63,742 nt of DNA from UBA2357 sp041916775 (lineage in GTDB: Bacteria; Pseudomonadota; Gammaproteobacteria; Burkholderiales; Rhodocyclaceae). The position numbers were made by a program, and so were the translations under genes. Positions 43,905 through 52,547 of this stretch are shown piece after piece (position 1 is the first letter of the stretch; each line of letters opens with the position of its first letter). The notes beneath the pieces were generated by a model that saw only the letters and a program-made list of their open reading frames with translations, ran no database searches and was not told where the DNA came from. The stretch covers positions 1-63,742 of the forward strand of contig JAYRYZ010000030.1 in assembly GCA_041916775.1 (NCBI GenBank), read 5' to 3'.

Positions 43905-45365
43905 ATGAAAGAAGAACGGCAACTCTACATCCACGGCGAATACCGCTCCGCCACCTCGGGCGAGTGCTTCGACACCCTCGACCCCGCCACCAACACGCCG
44001 ATCTGCAAGGTCCAGCAGGCGAGCGACGCCGACGTCGCCGCCGCGGTCGAGAGCGCGCAGGAAGGCTTCCTCACCTGGTCCACGATGACCGGGGCGGCGC
44101 GCGGCCGCGTCCTCAACCGCGCGGTGGCGATCCTGCGCGCGCGCAACAGGGAGCTCGCCGAGCTCGAGGTCGCCGACACCGGCAAACCCATCCAGGAGGC
44201 CGAGGCGGTGGATGTCATGTCCGGCGCCGACTGCATCGAGTACTACGCCGGCCTCGCCGCGGGCCTCACCGGCGAGCACATCGGCCTCGGCCGCAACTTC
44301 GCCTACACACGGCGCGAGCCGCTCGGCGTGTGTGCAGGCATCGGCGCGTGGAACTACCCGATCCAGATCGCCTGCTGGAAATCCGCGCCGGCGCTCGCCT
44401 GCGGCAACGCAATGATCTTCAAGCCATCGGAGGTGACGCCGCTGACCGCGCTGAAGCTCGCCGAGATCTACTCCGAGGCGGGCGTGCCGGACGGCGTGTT
44501 CAATGTCGTGCAGGGCGACTACCGTGTGGGCCAGGCGCTCACCGCCCACCCCGGCATCGCCAAGGTGTCGATCACCGGCTCGGTGCCGAGCGGCAAGAAG
44601 GTGATGGCCGCAGCTGCAGCGAGCCTCAAGCACGTGACCATGGAACTCGGCGGCAAGTCACCGCTGATCGTCTTCCAGGACGCGGAGTTGCGCAACGCGG
44701 TGTCCGCCGCGATGCTTGCCAACTTCTACACCCAGGGCGAGATCTGCTCCAACGGCACGCGCGTGTTCGTGCACCGCAGCCTCGTCGATGCCTTCCTCGC
44801 CCAGCTTGCCGAGCGCACCGCGAAGCTCGTCATCGGCCACCCGATGGACCCTGCCACCCAGGTCGGCGCGCTGATCTCGCGCGCCCACATGGACAAGGTG
44901 CTGGGCTACATCGAGGCCGGCAAAGCCGCCGGCGCGCGCCTCGTGTGCGGTGGCGAGCGCGTCACCAGCGGCGTGCTCGCCGCAGGCAACTTCGTGCAGC
45001 CGACGGTGTTCGCCGACTGCCGCGACGACATGAGTATCGTGCAGGAGGAGATCTTCGGCCCGGTGATGACGGTGCTCGCCTTCGACGACGAGTCCGAGGT
45101 GGTCGCCCGCGCCAACGCCACCGGCTTCGGCCTCGCCGCGGGCGTGTTCACCCGCGACATCTCGCGCGCCCACCGTGTCATCGCCCAGCTCGAGGCCGGC
45201 ACCTGCTGGATCAACACCTACAACATCACGCCGATCGAGATGCCCTTCGGCGGCTACAAGCAGTCCGGCATCGGGCGCGAGAACGGCCATGCCGCGATCG
45301 AACACTACACCCAGTTGAAGAGCGTCTACGTCGAGACCGGCGACGTCGACTGCCCCTACGCCTGA
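43905..45365 (+). CDS. betB: Betaine aldehyde dehydrogenase
   Basis: This 486-residue enzyme oxidises betaine aldehyde to glycine betaine with NAD(P). It has the aldehyde dehydrogenase motifs MELGGKSPLIVFQDAELRNA (catalytic Glu) and FYTQGEICSNGTRVFV (catalytic Cys), and the C-terminal PIEMPFGGYKQSGIGRENG. The second step of the choline-to-betaine pathway. It follows betI by 94 bp and precedes betA by 11 bp. Confidence 0.94.
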   Translation: MKEERQLYIHGEYRSATSGECFDTLDPATNTPICKVQQASDADVAAAVESAQEGFLTWSTMTGAARGRVLNRAVAILRARNRELAELEVADTGKPIQEAEAVDVMSGADCIEYYAGLAAGLTGEHIGLGRNFAYTRREPLGVCAGIGAWNYPIQIACWKSAPALACGNAMIFKPSEVTPLTALKLAEIYSEAGVPDGVFNVVQGDYRVGQALTAHPGIAKVSITGSVPSGKKVMAAAAASLKHVTMELGGKSPLIVFQDAELRNAVSAAMLANFYTQGEICSNGTRVFVHRSLVDAFLAQLAERTAKLVIGHPMDPATQVGALISRAHMDKVLGYIEAGKAAGARLVCGGERVTSGVLAAGNFVQPTVFADCRDDMSIVQEEIFGPVMTVLAFDDESEVVARANATGFGLAAGVFTRDISRAHRVIAQLEAGTCWINTYNITPIEMPFGGYKQSGIGRENGHAAIEHYTQLKSVYVETGDVDCPYA

Positions 45366-45376
45366 GGAGCACACCG

Positions 45377-47050
45377 ATGCAGAAGCAGGACGAATTCGAC
45401 TACATCATCATCGGCGCCGGCTCGGCCGGCTGCGTGCTCGCCGCCCGCCTCACCGAGGACCCGGGCGTGAGCGTACTGCTGCTCGAGGCCGGCGGGCGCG
45501 ACTGGCGACTGGACTGGCGCACCCAGATGCCGGCCGCGCTCGCCTACCCGCTGATGGGCACCACCTACAACTGGGCCTACGAGACCGAACCCGAACCCTT
45601 CATGGACAATCGCCGCATGACCTGCGGTCGCGGCATGGGCCTGGGCGGCTCCTCGACGATCAACGGCATGTGCTACATCCGCGGCAACGCGATGGATTAC
45701 GACCACTGGGCGAAGGCGCCCGGGCTCGCCGACTGGACCTACGCCGACTGCCTGCCCTACTTCCGCAAGTCCGAGACGCGCGACATCGGCGCCAACGACT
45801 ACCACGGCGGCGACGGCCCCTTGCATGTCACCACGCCCAAGCCGGGCAACAACCCGCTCTACCACGCCTTCATCGAGGCGGGCGAACAGGCCGGCTACCC
45901 GCGCACCGACGACCTCAACGGCTACCGCCAGGAAGGCTTCGGGCCGATGGACCGCACCACCACCGCGTTCGGCCGCCGTTGCAGCACCTCGCGCGGCTAT
46001 CTCGACAGCGCCCGCGAGCGCGCCGGGCTGCGCGTCGAAGTGCGCGCCCTCACCGACCGCATCCTGTTCGAGAATGGCCGCGCCACTGGTGTCGCCTGGC
46101 TGCAGGGCGGCACGCCGCATCAGGCGCGCGCGCGTCGCGAGGTCATCCTAGCCGGCGGCGCAATCGCCTCACCGCAGATCCTGCAGCGCTCCGGCGTCGG
46201 CAATGCCGATTTCCTGCGTGGCCTCGGCATCGACGTGGTGCAGCACCTGCCGGGCGTGGGCGAGAACCTGCAGGACCACCTCGAGATGTACATCCAGTAC
46301 GCATGCACCAAGCCGATCACGCTGTATTCGGCGACCAAATGGTGGAACAAGCCCGGCATCGGTGCGGAATGGCTCTTCCTCGGCCGCGGTATCGGTGCGA
46401 GCAACCACTTCGAGGCGGGCGGCTTCATCCGCAGCCACGACGACTTTGCCTGGCCAAACCTGCAGTACCACTTCCTGCCGATCGCGATGAACTACGACGG
46501 CCGCAACCCGGTGCAGTGCCACGGCTTCCAGGCGCACGTGGGCTCGATGCGCTCGCCCAGCACCGGCCATGTGCGCCTGCGCTCGCGCAACCCGGCCGAG
46601 CACCCGCGCATCCTCTTCAACTACATGAGCGCCGAGCAGGACTGGCGCGAGTTCCGCGCCGCGGTGCGGATCACGCGCGAGATCATGCAGCAGAAGGCGC
46701 TCGACGGCTTCCGCGGCAAGGAACTGAAGCCCGGGCCGAGCGTGAAGACCGATGCCGAGATCGACGCCTTCGTGCGCGCCCACGCCGAAACCGCCTACCA
46801 CCCCTCCTGCACCTGCCGCATGGGCGAGGATGCGATGGCGGTGGTGGATGGCGAAGGCCGGGTGCATGGGCTTTCAGGCCTGCGCGTGGTCGACGCGAGC
46901 ATCATGCCCCGGGTCGTCACCGGCAACCTCAATGCACCGACGATCATGATCGCCGAGAAGATCGCCGACCGCATCCGCGGGCGCGCCCCGCTTGCGCGCA
47001 GCACCGCGCCCTACCACGTCGCATCCGGCCCGATTCGGCAGAGCGCCTGA
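45377..47050 (+). CDS. betA: Choline dehydrogenase
   Basis: This 557-residue GMC-family flavoprotein oxidises choline to betaine aldehyde. It begins with FAD-binding DYIIIGAGSAGCVLAARLTE, has the GMC signature GRGMGLGGSSTINGMCYIRG, and the C-terminal catalytic segment HAETAYHPSCTCRMG with the conserved His, plus NLNAPTIMIAEKIAD. Start is the ATG 11 bp after betB. Length and context fit BetA. Confidence 0.93.
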   Translation: MQKQDEFDYIIIGAGSAGCVLAARLTEDPGVSVLLLEAGGRDWRLDWRTQMPAALAYPLMGTTYNWAYETEPEPFMDNRRMTCGRGMGLGGSSTINGMCYIRGNAMDYDHWAKAPGLADWTYADCLPYFRKSETRDIGANDYHGGDGPLHVTTPKPGNNPLYHAFIEAGEQAGYPRTDDLNGYRQEGFGPMDRTTTAFGRRCSTSRGYLDSARERAGLRVEVRALTDRILFENGRATGVAWLQGGTPHQARARREVILAGGAIASPQILQRSGVGNADFLRGLGIDVVQHLPGVGENLQDHLEMYIQYACTKPITLYSATKWWNKPGIGAEWLFLGRGIGASNHFEAGGFIRSHDDFAWPNLQYHFLPIAMNYDGRNPVQCHGFQAHVGSMRSPSTGHVRLRSRNPAEHPRILFNYMSAEQDWREFRAAVRITREIMQQKALDGFRGKELKPGPSVKTDAEIDAFVRAHAETAYHPSCTCRMGEDAMAVVDGEGRVHGLSGLRVVDASIMPRVVTGNLNAPTIMIAEKIADRIRGRAPLARSTAPYHVASGPIRQSA

Positions 47051-47058
47051 TCCCGGAC

Positions 47059-47087
47059 GGCTGGCCTTGCATCCCGCAAGGCCAGCC
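47059..47087 (+). terminator. Hairpin terminator after betA
   Basis: A perfect 12-bp stem (GGCTGGCCTTGC/GCAAGGCCAGCC) with a 5-nt loop begins 9 bp after the betA stop. No T run follows. Confidence 0.6.
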
Positions 47088-47240
47088 GCGCGCCACCTCA
47101 TCCAATGACGAGGAGGCTTCGCGACTCTTCACGATTCAGCAACAATTGTTGAATTCTGCGTTTCTACAATTAACATGCAGGACCGCGCGCAAGGAGGCGA
47201 CGCAGTCGCACGCCCTGATGCGAAGACGCAGGAGACCCCA

Positions 47241-47756
47241 ATGACGAAGAATGTCGTATTCGCCAAGACGGAACACGGCCGCGCGGAGCTCACCAACCGC
47301 AGCGGCAAGCTCACCCCGCGCGAGCGGCGAGTGCTCATCCTGGTCGACGGCCGCAACACCGTCGACGACATTCGCGACCTGGTCAACGCCGACGACCTCA
47401 CCCACACGCTCGGCATGCTGGAAGAGGCGGGCCTGATCGAGCTCCACGGCAAGCGCCAGCCCGACGGCGGCGTGGCGCAGGCCAACGAGGCGCTGCCTTC
47501 GATCACGGCCTTCTCGCCACTACCTGCAGTGCATGACGAGAAGCGCTTCGACATGGCGCGCCACTTCATGATCAACACGATCAAGACCTTCTGCGGGCGC
47601 GACGACCACTTCAGCCTGCAGTACGACATCTTCAACGCTGGCAACCACGAGAAGCTGCGCACCTACTTCGACCCCTGGTACAACGCGATCGTCAAGACCA
47701 TCCAGGGCCGCCGCCGCGCCGAGGAGCTGCGCGCCGAGCTCCTCAAGGTGATCTGA
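47241..47756 (+). CDS. Hypothetical protein with winged-helix-like N-terminus
   Basis: This 171-residue protein is not recognised by name. Residues about 15-65 (LTPRERRVLILVDGRNTVDD, then HTLGMLEEAGLIEL) look like a winged-helix or MarR-like unit. The C-terminal half is helical (DMARHFMINTIKTF, EKLRTYFDPWYNAIVKTIQG). A GGAG site stands 8 nt before the chosen ATG; an ATG further upstream (47175) lacks one. It may act in regulation or as an adaptor (inference). Confidence 0.65.
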   Translation: MTKNVVFAKTEHGRAELTNRSGKLTPRERRVLILVDGRNTVDDIRDLVNADDLTHTLGMLEEAGLIELHGKRQPDGGVAQANEALPSITAFSPLPAVHDEKRFDMARHFMINTIKTFCGRDDHFSLQYDIFNAGNHEKLRTYFDPWYNAIVKTIQGRRRAEELRAELLKVI

Positions 47757-47807
47757 CCCGGCCCCGATCGACTAGAATCCCAGCCCCCGCAACCGCACCC
47801 GAGCACC

Positions 47808-48239
47808 ATGGCCCGCATCCAGATCGAACTGCCCCACACCTTCCTCTACTCCACCCGCATCCAGATCTACCAGAGCCACATCAACGAGGCCGGCCATCTG
47901 GACAACGCCCAACTGCTCACCCTCGTGTCCGAAGCACGCAAGCGCTTCTTCAGTTCGCTCGGCATGCAGGAGATCCGCGTCGAGAACATGATCGGCATCG
48001 TCGTCGCCGACGCCGCGGTTCAATACGCCTCCGAAGCCTTTCACGGCGAGACGCTGGTGTTCGACCTCGCCTGCACCGACTTCAACAAGTACGGCTGCGA
48101 CATCGTGTACCGCATCCGCGAGGAAAGCTCCGGCCGCGCGGTCGCAAACGTCAAGAACGGGATCGTGTTCTTCGACTACGCGGCGAGGAAGATTCATCCG
48201 GTGCCGGAGGTCTTCCTCGCAAGGACGTCGGGCAGCTGA
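47808..48239 (+). CDS. Acyl-CoA thioesterase-like hotdog protein
   Basis: This 143-residue protein has the 4HBT hotdog fold pattern: a first strand, YQSHINEAGHLDNAQLLTLV with the N/D-containing helix, and a later strand KNGIVFFDYAARKI. Related enzymes hydrolyse acyl-CoA esters, often in aromatic or fatty-acid metabolism. It overlaps nothing and is convergent with the sugar dehydrogenase gene. Substrate unknown. Confidence 0.8.
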   Translation: MARIQIELPHTFLYSTRIQIYQSHINEAGHLDNAQLLTLVSEARKRFFSSLGMQEIRVENMIGIVVADAAVQYASEAFHGETLVFDLACTDFNKYGCDIVYRIREESSGRAVANVKNGIVFFDYAARKIHPVPEVFLARTSGS

Positions 48240-48249
48240 CCGGCGCGCT

Positions 48250-49398
48250 CTACTCGCCCGGTTGCAGCCGCAGGATGCGCCCGCGGCTCTCGTCGAGCAG
48301 GTAGATGAAACCGTCCGGCCCCTGGCGCACGTCGCGGATGCGCGCGCCGAGGTCGGCGAGGAGGCGTTCCTCGCCGCTCACGCGCTCGCCGTCGAGGCCG
48401 AGGCGCACCAACAGTTGCGCCTTCAGCGCACCGACGAAGAGGCTGCCGCGCCAGGCGGGGAAGGCGTCGCCGGTGTAGAAGGCCATGCCGGAAGGCGCGA
48501 TCGACGGCACCCAAGTCTTCACCGCCGGTACGATGTCCGGCCGCTCGGTGCCCTCGCCGATCGTGAGCCCCAGGCCGTATTCCTTGCCGTAGGTGATCAC
48601 CGGCCAGCCGTAGTTGCCGCCCGCCTGCACCACGTTAACCTCGTCGCCGCCCTGCGGGCCGTGCTCATGGGTCCACAGCACGCCGGTCTGCGGGTGCAGC
48701 GCCGCGCCCTGCATGTTGCGGTGTCCGTAGGACCAGATCTCCGGCATGGCACCCGCGCGACCGACGAAGGGGTTGTCCGGCGGAACGCTGCCGTCCGGGG
48801 CGATGCGGATGACCTTGCCGAGGTGGCTCGCCAGCGATTGCGACTCATGGCGGAAGGAGCCACGGTCGCCGGTGGTGATGTAGAGCATGCCGTCGCGTCC
48901 GAACACCAGGCGCGAACCCCAGTGGTGCCCGCCGCCCGGATCGAAGTTCTGACGGAAGATGACCTGCAGCGCTTCGAGCCGCAAGCGCTCGAGATCCAGT
49001 CGCGCACGCGCGACCGCGGTGCGAGCCCCCTCCTGGGTGGGCTCGGCGTAGGAGAGATAGAGAAGCCCGTCCTGCGTGAACTGCGGGCTCAATGCGACAT
49101 CCAGCAAGCCACCCTGCCCGCGCGCATGCACCTCCGGCACTCCGGCCACCGGCTCGGAAAGCGCGCCACTCTGGGCCACCACGCGCAGCCGCCCGTTCTT
49201 CTCGGTCACCAGCATCCTGCCATCCGGCAGGAACGCCAACCCCCAGGGCTGGCGCAGGCCCTCGGCGACAACGCTCAGCGCGACCTTGCCCGCGCTGCTG
49301 TCGAACACCTGCAGCACATTGGTGGCCGCGAACACCGTCGCACTCCCCAGCATCAGGCTCGTCGCCAGGACGAGCCGCCCAGTCAAGGCACGCATCAT
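48250..49398 (-). CDS. PQQ-dependent sugar dehydrogenase family protein
   Basis: This 382-residue exported protein has a signal peptide (to about residue 24) and a six-bladed propeller of the soluble glucose/aldose sugar dehydrogenase family: GLRQPWGLAFLPDGRMLVTE, YITTGDRGSFRHESQSLASH, SYGHRNMQGAALHPQTGVLW and EHGPQGGDEVNVV. Members such as YliI oxidise aldoses with PQQ in the periplasm. No PQQ biosynthesis genes lie in the window. The start (two adjacent ATGs) follows an AGGGAAAG site; a long frame upstream is not protein-like. Confidence 0.85.
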   Translation of the reverse strand: MMRALTGRLVLATSLMLGSATVFAATNVLQVFDSSAGKVALSVVAEGLRQPWGLAFLPDGRMLVTEKNGRLRVVAQSGALSEPVAGVPEVHARGQGGLLDVALSPQFTQDGLLYLSYAEPTQEGARTAVARARLDLERLRLEALQVIFRQNFDPGGGHHWGSRLVFGRDGMLYITTGDRGSFRHESQSLASHLGKVIRIAPDGSVPPDNPFVGRAGAMPEIWSYGHRNMQGAALHPQTGVLWTHEHGPQGGDEVNVVQAGGNYGWPVITYGKEYGLGLTIGEGTERPDIVPAVKTWVPSIAPSGMAFYTGDAFPAWRGSLFVGALKAQLLVRLGLDGERVSGEERLLADLGARIRDVRQGPDGFIYLLDESRGRILRLQPGE

Positions 49399-49710
49399 TT
49401 CTTTCCCTCCGCGGACCCGAGCCCGGGCCTCGTATCGAACACCCTGCGCAGACAAGCGCCACACGCTCGGGGTTCCATCGCGCATGCAAGGGCCGGCGCC
49501 CGGACACCGGGCTGAACGACCGCTGCCGCCCATCTGCACCGGTGCGCAGGGGCGACCCGCGGTCGCCCTGTCGGGTTCCGTCGCACGAATGCGGACTGGC
49601 CCGATACGTCCATCGAAAGAATGCCATCGTGCTCGACAGACCTCACGGGGTGCGCTGGCCCGCGTGCTGGGGCACAATGCGGGTCCTGTCACCGTCGCAC
49701 CGCAACCATC

Positions 49711-50460
49711 ATGAAGTGGATTCTCTCCGGGCTCGCATTCATCGCCGTCGTCCTGCTTGCTCCGGCCGCATGGGTGTTCCTCAGCGCGCCGCCACCGCCC
49801 GACACCAGCAGCGGCCTGCCGTGGCAGATAGAGACACCCGCGCCGGGCCAGTCGCGCGTGTTCGGCCTGCAACCCGGACAGAGCCGCGTCGCCGAGGCGA
49901 TCGAGCGCTTCGGTCGCGAGTTCGACGTGGCGATCATCGCCGCACCCGGCCAGGCGCCTGCGCTGGAAGGCTACTTCGAGAGCACGCGCGCCGGCCCGAT
50001 CACCGGCAAGGCAGTGATCGCGATCGTCGCCGACGCGGCCGAGCTCGACGCGATGATGGCGCGCGCCGCCAAGGTGGAGTACATGGAGAGCACCACGCGC
50101 AAGTACACGCTCAGCGCCGAGGACCTCGGCACGATCAAGGCGCGCGCGCTGCGCGCGATCACCTTCATCCCTTCCGCGCACCTGGACGAGGACGTCGTCC
50201 TGCAGCGCTTCGGCCAACCCGCCCAGCGCATCCGCGCCGGCGAGACGCTGGAGCACTTCCTCTACCCGGACAAGGGCCTGGATCTTGCGCTCGACAGCAA
50301 GGGCAAGGAGGTGCTGCAGTACGTGGCGCCGGCCGAGTTCGAGCGCCTCAGCAAGCCCCTGCTGGAGCACGCGGCGGCAAAGGCGGCGGACGTCGCGACG
50401 CCGCCCGAGGCCGCCGGGACGACGCCCGCACCGGCAGCGGGACAGGGACAGATGCAATGA
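49711..50460 (+). CDS. Hypothetical membrane-anchored protein
   Basis: This 249-residue protein has an N-terminal signal anchor (KWILSGLAFIAVVLLAPAAW), a Pro-rich stretch and a soluble domain of unknown function (FGLQPGQSRVAEAIERFG; VAIIAAPGQAPALEGYFES). The C-terminus is Ala/Pro-rich. It overlaps the VanZ-like gene by 4 bp, so the two are probably made together. I do not recognise the family with certainty. Confidence 0.7.
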   Translation: MKWILSGLAFIAVVLLAPAAWVFLSAPPPPDTSSGLPWQIETPAPGQSRVFGLQPGQSRVAEAIERFGREFDVAIIAAPGQAPALEGYFESTRAGPITGKAVIAIVADAAELDAMMARAAKVEYMESTTRKYTLSAEDLGTIKARALRAITFIPSAHLDEDVVLQRFGQPAQRIRAGETLEHFLYPDKGLDLALDSKGKEVLQYVAPAEFERLSKPLLEHAAAKAADVATPPEAAGTTPAPAAGQGQMQ

Positions 50461-50822
50461 CGCTTGCGATGCTGCTGCCCAGATTGCGCCCTGTGTGGCA
50501 GGCCGCATTTCCGCTCGCACTCGTCGTCGCCTTCGTCATCGCGCTGCGCCCCGCGCCTGACATGGAGCCGGCGTTCTCGCACCAGGACAAGGTGATGCAC
50601 CTCATCGCCTTTGCCGGCCTCACCCTGCTCGGAGCGCTCGGCTGGCCGGCTCGGTTGGGCCGCATCGTGGTGCTGATGCTGGCCTACGGGCTCGCAATGG
50701 AACTCGCCCAGGCAACAACCGCCCACCGCCAGGGCGACTGGGTTGACTGGCTCGCCGACGCCGCAGGCATCCTGCTTGCGGCCTGGCTCGTGCGCCGATG
50801 CGCTCCTGCAACCGGCCGATGA
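50457..50822 (+). CDS. VanZ-like family membrane protein
   Basis: This 121-residue protein has four predicted membrane helices and the VanZ-like motif DKVMHLIAFAGLTLLGALGW, followed by AMELAQATTAHRQGDWVDWLADAAG. VanZ-like proteins are of poorly known function; one confers low-level teicoplanin resistance. Start overlaps the previous gene (ATGA). Confidence 0.8.
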   Translation: MTLAMLLPRLRPVWQAAFPLALVVAFVIALRPAPDMEPAFSHQDKVMHLIAFAGLTLLGALGWPARLGRIVVLMLAYGLAMELAQATTAHRQGDWVDWLADAAGILLAAWLVRRCAPATGR

Positions 50823-50867
50823 CACCGCAACACGTCGAAACACCAACACCACCGCAAGGAGACTGAC

Positions 50868-51335
50868 ATGGCCCGCTACCGCGCCGAAGTATCCTGGACC
50901 CGCGACGGGCAGGACTTCCTCGACAAACGCTACAGCCGCCGCCATACCCTGCGCTTCGATGGCGGGCTGGAGATCCACGGCTCTTCCTCGCCGCAGGTGG
51001 TGCCCATCCCGTACTCCGACCCGGCCGCGGTCGACCCGGAGGAAGCCTTCGTCGCGGCGCTGTCCAGCTGCCACATGTTATGGTTCCTGTCGATCGCCGC
51101 GGAGCGCGGCTTTCGCGTCGACAGCTACCTCGATGGCGCGAGTGGCGTGATGGGGCACAACGCCGAGGGCCGCATCGCCATGACGCAGGTCACGCTGCGC
51201 CCTGCAGTGGCGTTTTCCGGTGCTGCCCTCCCCACCCGCGACGAGATCCTCGCGATGCATCACGCCGCGCACGAGGCCTGCTTCATCGCCAATTCGGTGC
51301 GCACCGAGGTGCGCTGCGAGCCGATCCTCGCCTGA
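50868..51335 (+). CDS. OsmC/Ohr-family protein
   Basis: This 155-residue protein has the OsmC fold with two conserved Cys: AALSSCHMLWFL and HEACFIANSVRTEV. Family members reduce organic hydroperoxides using this Cys pair. A GGAG site precedes the ATG. No OhrR-like regulator is adjacent. Confidence 0.85.
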   Translation: MARYRAEVSWTRDGQDFLDKRYSRRHTLRFDGGLEIHGSSSPQVVPIPYSDPAAVDPEEAFVAALSSCHMLWFLSIAAERGFRVDSYLDGASGVMGHNAEGRIAMTQVTLRPAVAFSGAALPTRDEILAMHHAAHEACFIANSVRTEVRCEPILA

Positions 51336-51473
51336 CGCATCCTCCAACGGTCAGCCGGCGCCCCCGCTCTCGTGCGGGACACTCTTTCGCGCTAGACTCA
51401 CGCCGACGGTCGTTCAGCGCGCCGCAGATTGGCGCCCTGGCTTGTGTTGCGCATTTCGGGAGGAATCGGATCG

Positions 51474-52538
51474 ATGGAGCGCAAGGAATTCAGCAACCCC
51501 CTGCACGTCACCACCTGGATGGGGGTCTTCCTGGCGCTGGTCGCCGGCCTCGCTGCCCTGCTGGTGCCGCAGTTGCGACAGGCCTTCGTCGCCAACATCG
51601 CGTTCAACGGGGTCATCATCTTCGTGCTTCTCGTCGGTATCGCGGTGAACCTGCGTCAGGTGTGGCGGCTGCAGCGCGAAGTGCTGTGGATTGATGGCTT
51701 CACCCGCGCAGATCCCGACCGCCCGCAGGCAATCCGCCCGGTGCTGCTCGCGCCGATGGCGAAGATGCTCTCCAGCCAGCGTGGCCGCATCAACCTCAGC
51801 CCGGCTTCGATGCGCACCATCCTCGACGGCGTGCAGATCCGCCTCGAAGAGCAGCGAGACCTCAGCCGCTACCTCATCGGGCTCCTGATCTTCCTCGGCC
51901 TGCTCGGCACCTTCTGGGGCCTGCTCGCCACCATCCGCTCGGTCGGCGACATCATCGGCGGCATGGGGGGCGGCGCCGACGCAATGGCGATGTTCGAGGC
52001 GCTCAAGGCCAAGCTCGACGCGCCGCTGTCCGGCATGGCGACGAGTTTCTCGACCTCGCTGTTCGGCCTCGCCGGCTCGCTGGTGGTGGGCTTCCTCGAC
52101 CTGCAGGCCGGCCACGCGCAGAACCGCTTCTACAACGACCTCGAGGAGTGGCTCTCGAACATCACCCGCCTGCCGGCCAACATGGGCGGCGAGAGCGAGG
52201 CCGGTGTGCCTGCCTATGTACAGGCCCTGCTCGAACAAACGGCCGAAAGCCTCGACCGCATGCAGCGCTCGGTGGCCGACTCCGAGCGCGAGCGGCGCGC
52301 CACGGTCGACCAGCTGTCCGAACTGGGGCACCAGCTCAACCGCCTGTCCGAGCTCATCAGCCGCGAATCGCGCGGGCTCTCCACCGTGTCCGAGACGCAG
52401 GAGGATCTGCGCGCCCTGGTGCGCCAGATGGCGCAGCGTCCTTCCGAGAGCGCACAGTTCTCCGACGACCTGCGCGCCGAACTGCGCCTCATGTCACGCA
52501 CCATCGCCACCGCGCTGGCGGGACGCAAGGCGGACTGA
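51474..52538 (+). CDS. MotA/TolQ/ExbB-like proton channel protein with coiled-coil tail
   Basis: This 354-residue inner-membrane protein has two N-terminal helices and two in the middle (LIGLLIFLGLLGTFWGLLAT; ATSFSTSLFGLAGSLVVGF), the second pair matching the MotA/TolQ core. The C-terminal 110 residues form a coiled coil (MQRSVADSERERRATVDQLS). It pairs with the MotB-like protein downstream and would form an ion-driven stator complex. The start at 51474 follows GGAGGAA. ZorA of the Zorya system has similar architecture, but no zorC, zorD or zorE gene is next to it. Confidence 0.78.
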   Translation: MERKEFSNPLHVTTWMGVFLALVAGLAALLVPQLRQAFVANIAFNGVIIFVLLVGIAVNLRQVWRLQREVLWIDGFTRADPDRPQAIRPVLLAPMAKMLSSQRGRINLSPASMRTILDGVQIRLEEQRDLSRYLIGLLIFLGLLGTFWGLLATIRSVGDIIGGMGGGADAMAMFEALKAKLDAPLSGMATSFSTSLFGLAGSLVVGFLDLQAGHAQNRFYNDLEEWLSNITRLPANMGGESEAGVPAYVQALLEQTAESLDRMQRSVADSERERRATVDQLSELGHQLNRLSELISRESRGLSTVSETQEDLRALVRQMAQRPSESAQFSDDLRAELRLMSRTIATALAGRKAD

Positions 52539-52547
52539 GCCCCGACC

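Noticed and set aside
48250..50520. 756-codon minus-strand frame including the sugar dehydrogenase
   Set aside because: Only the part from 49398 has a signal peptide and family sequence; the upstream part lies opposite two real plus-strand genes.
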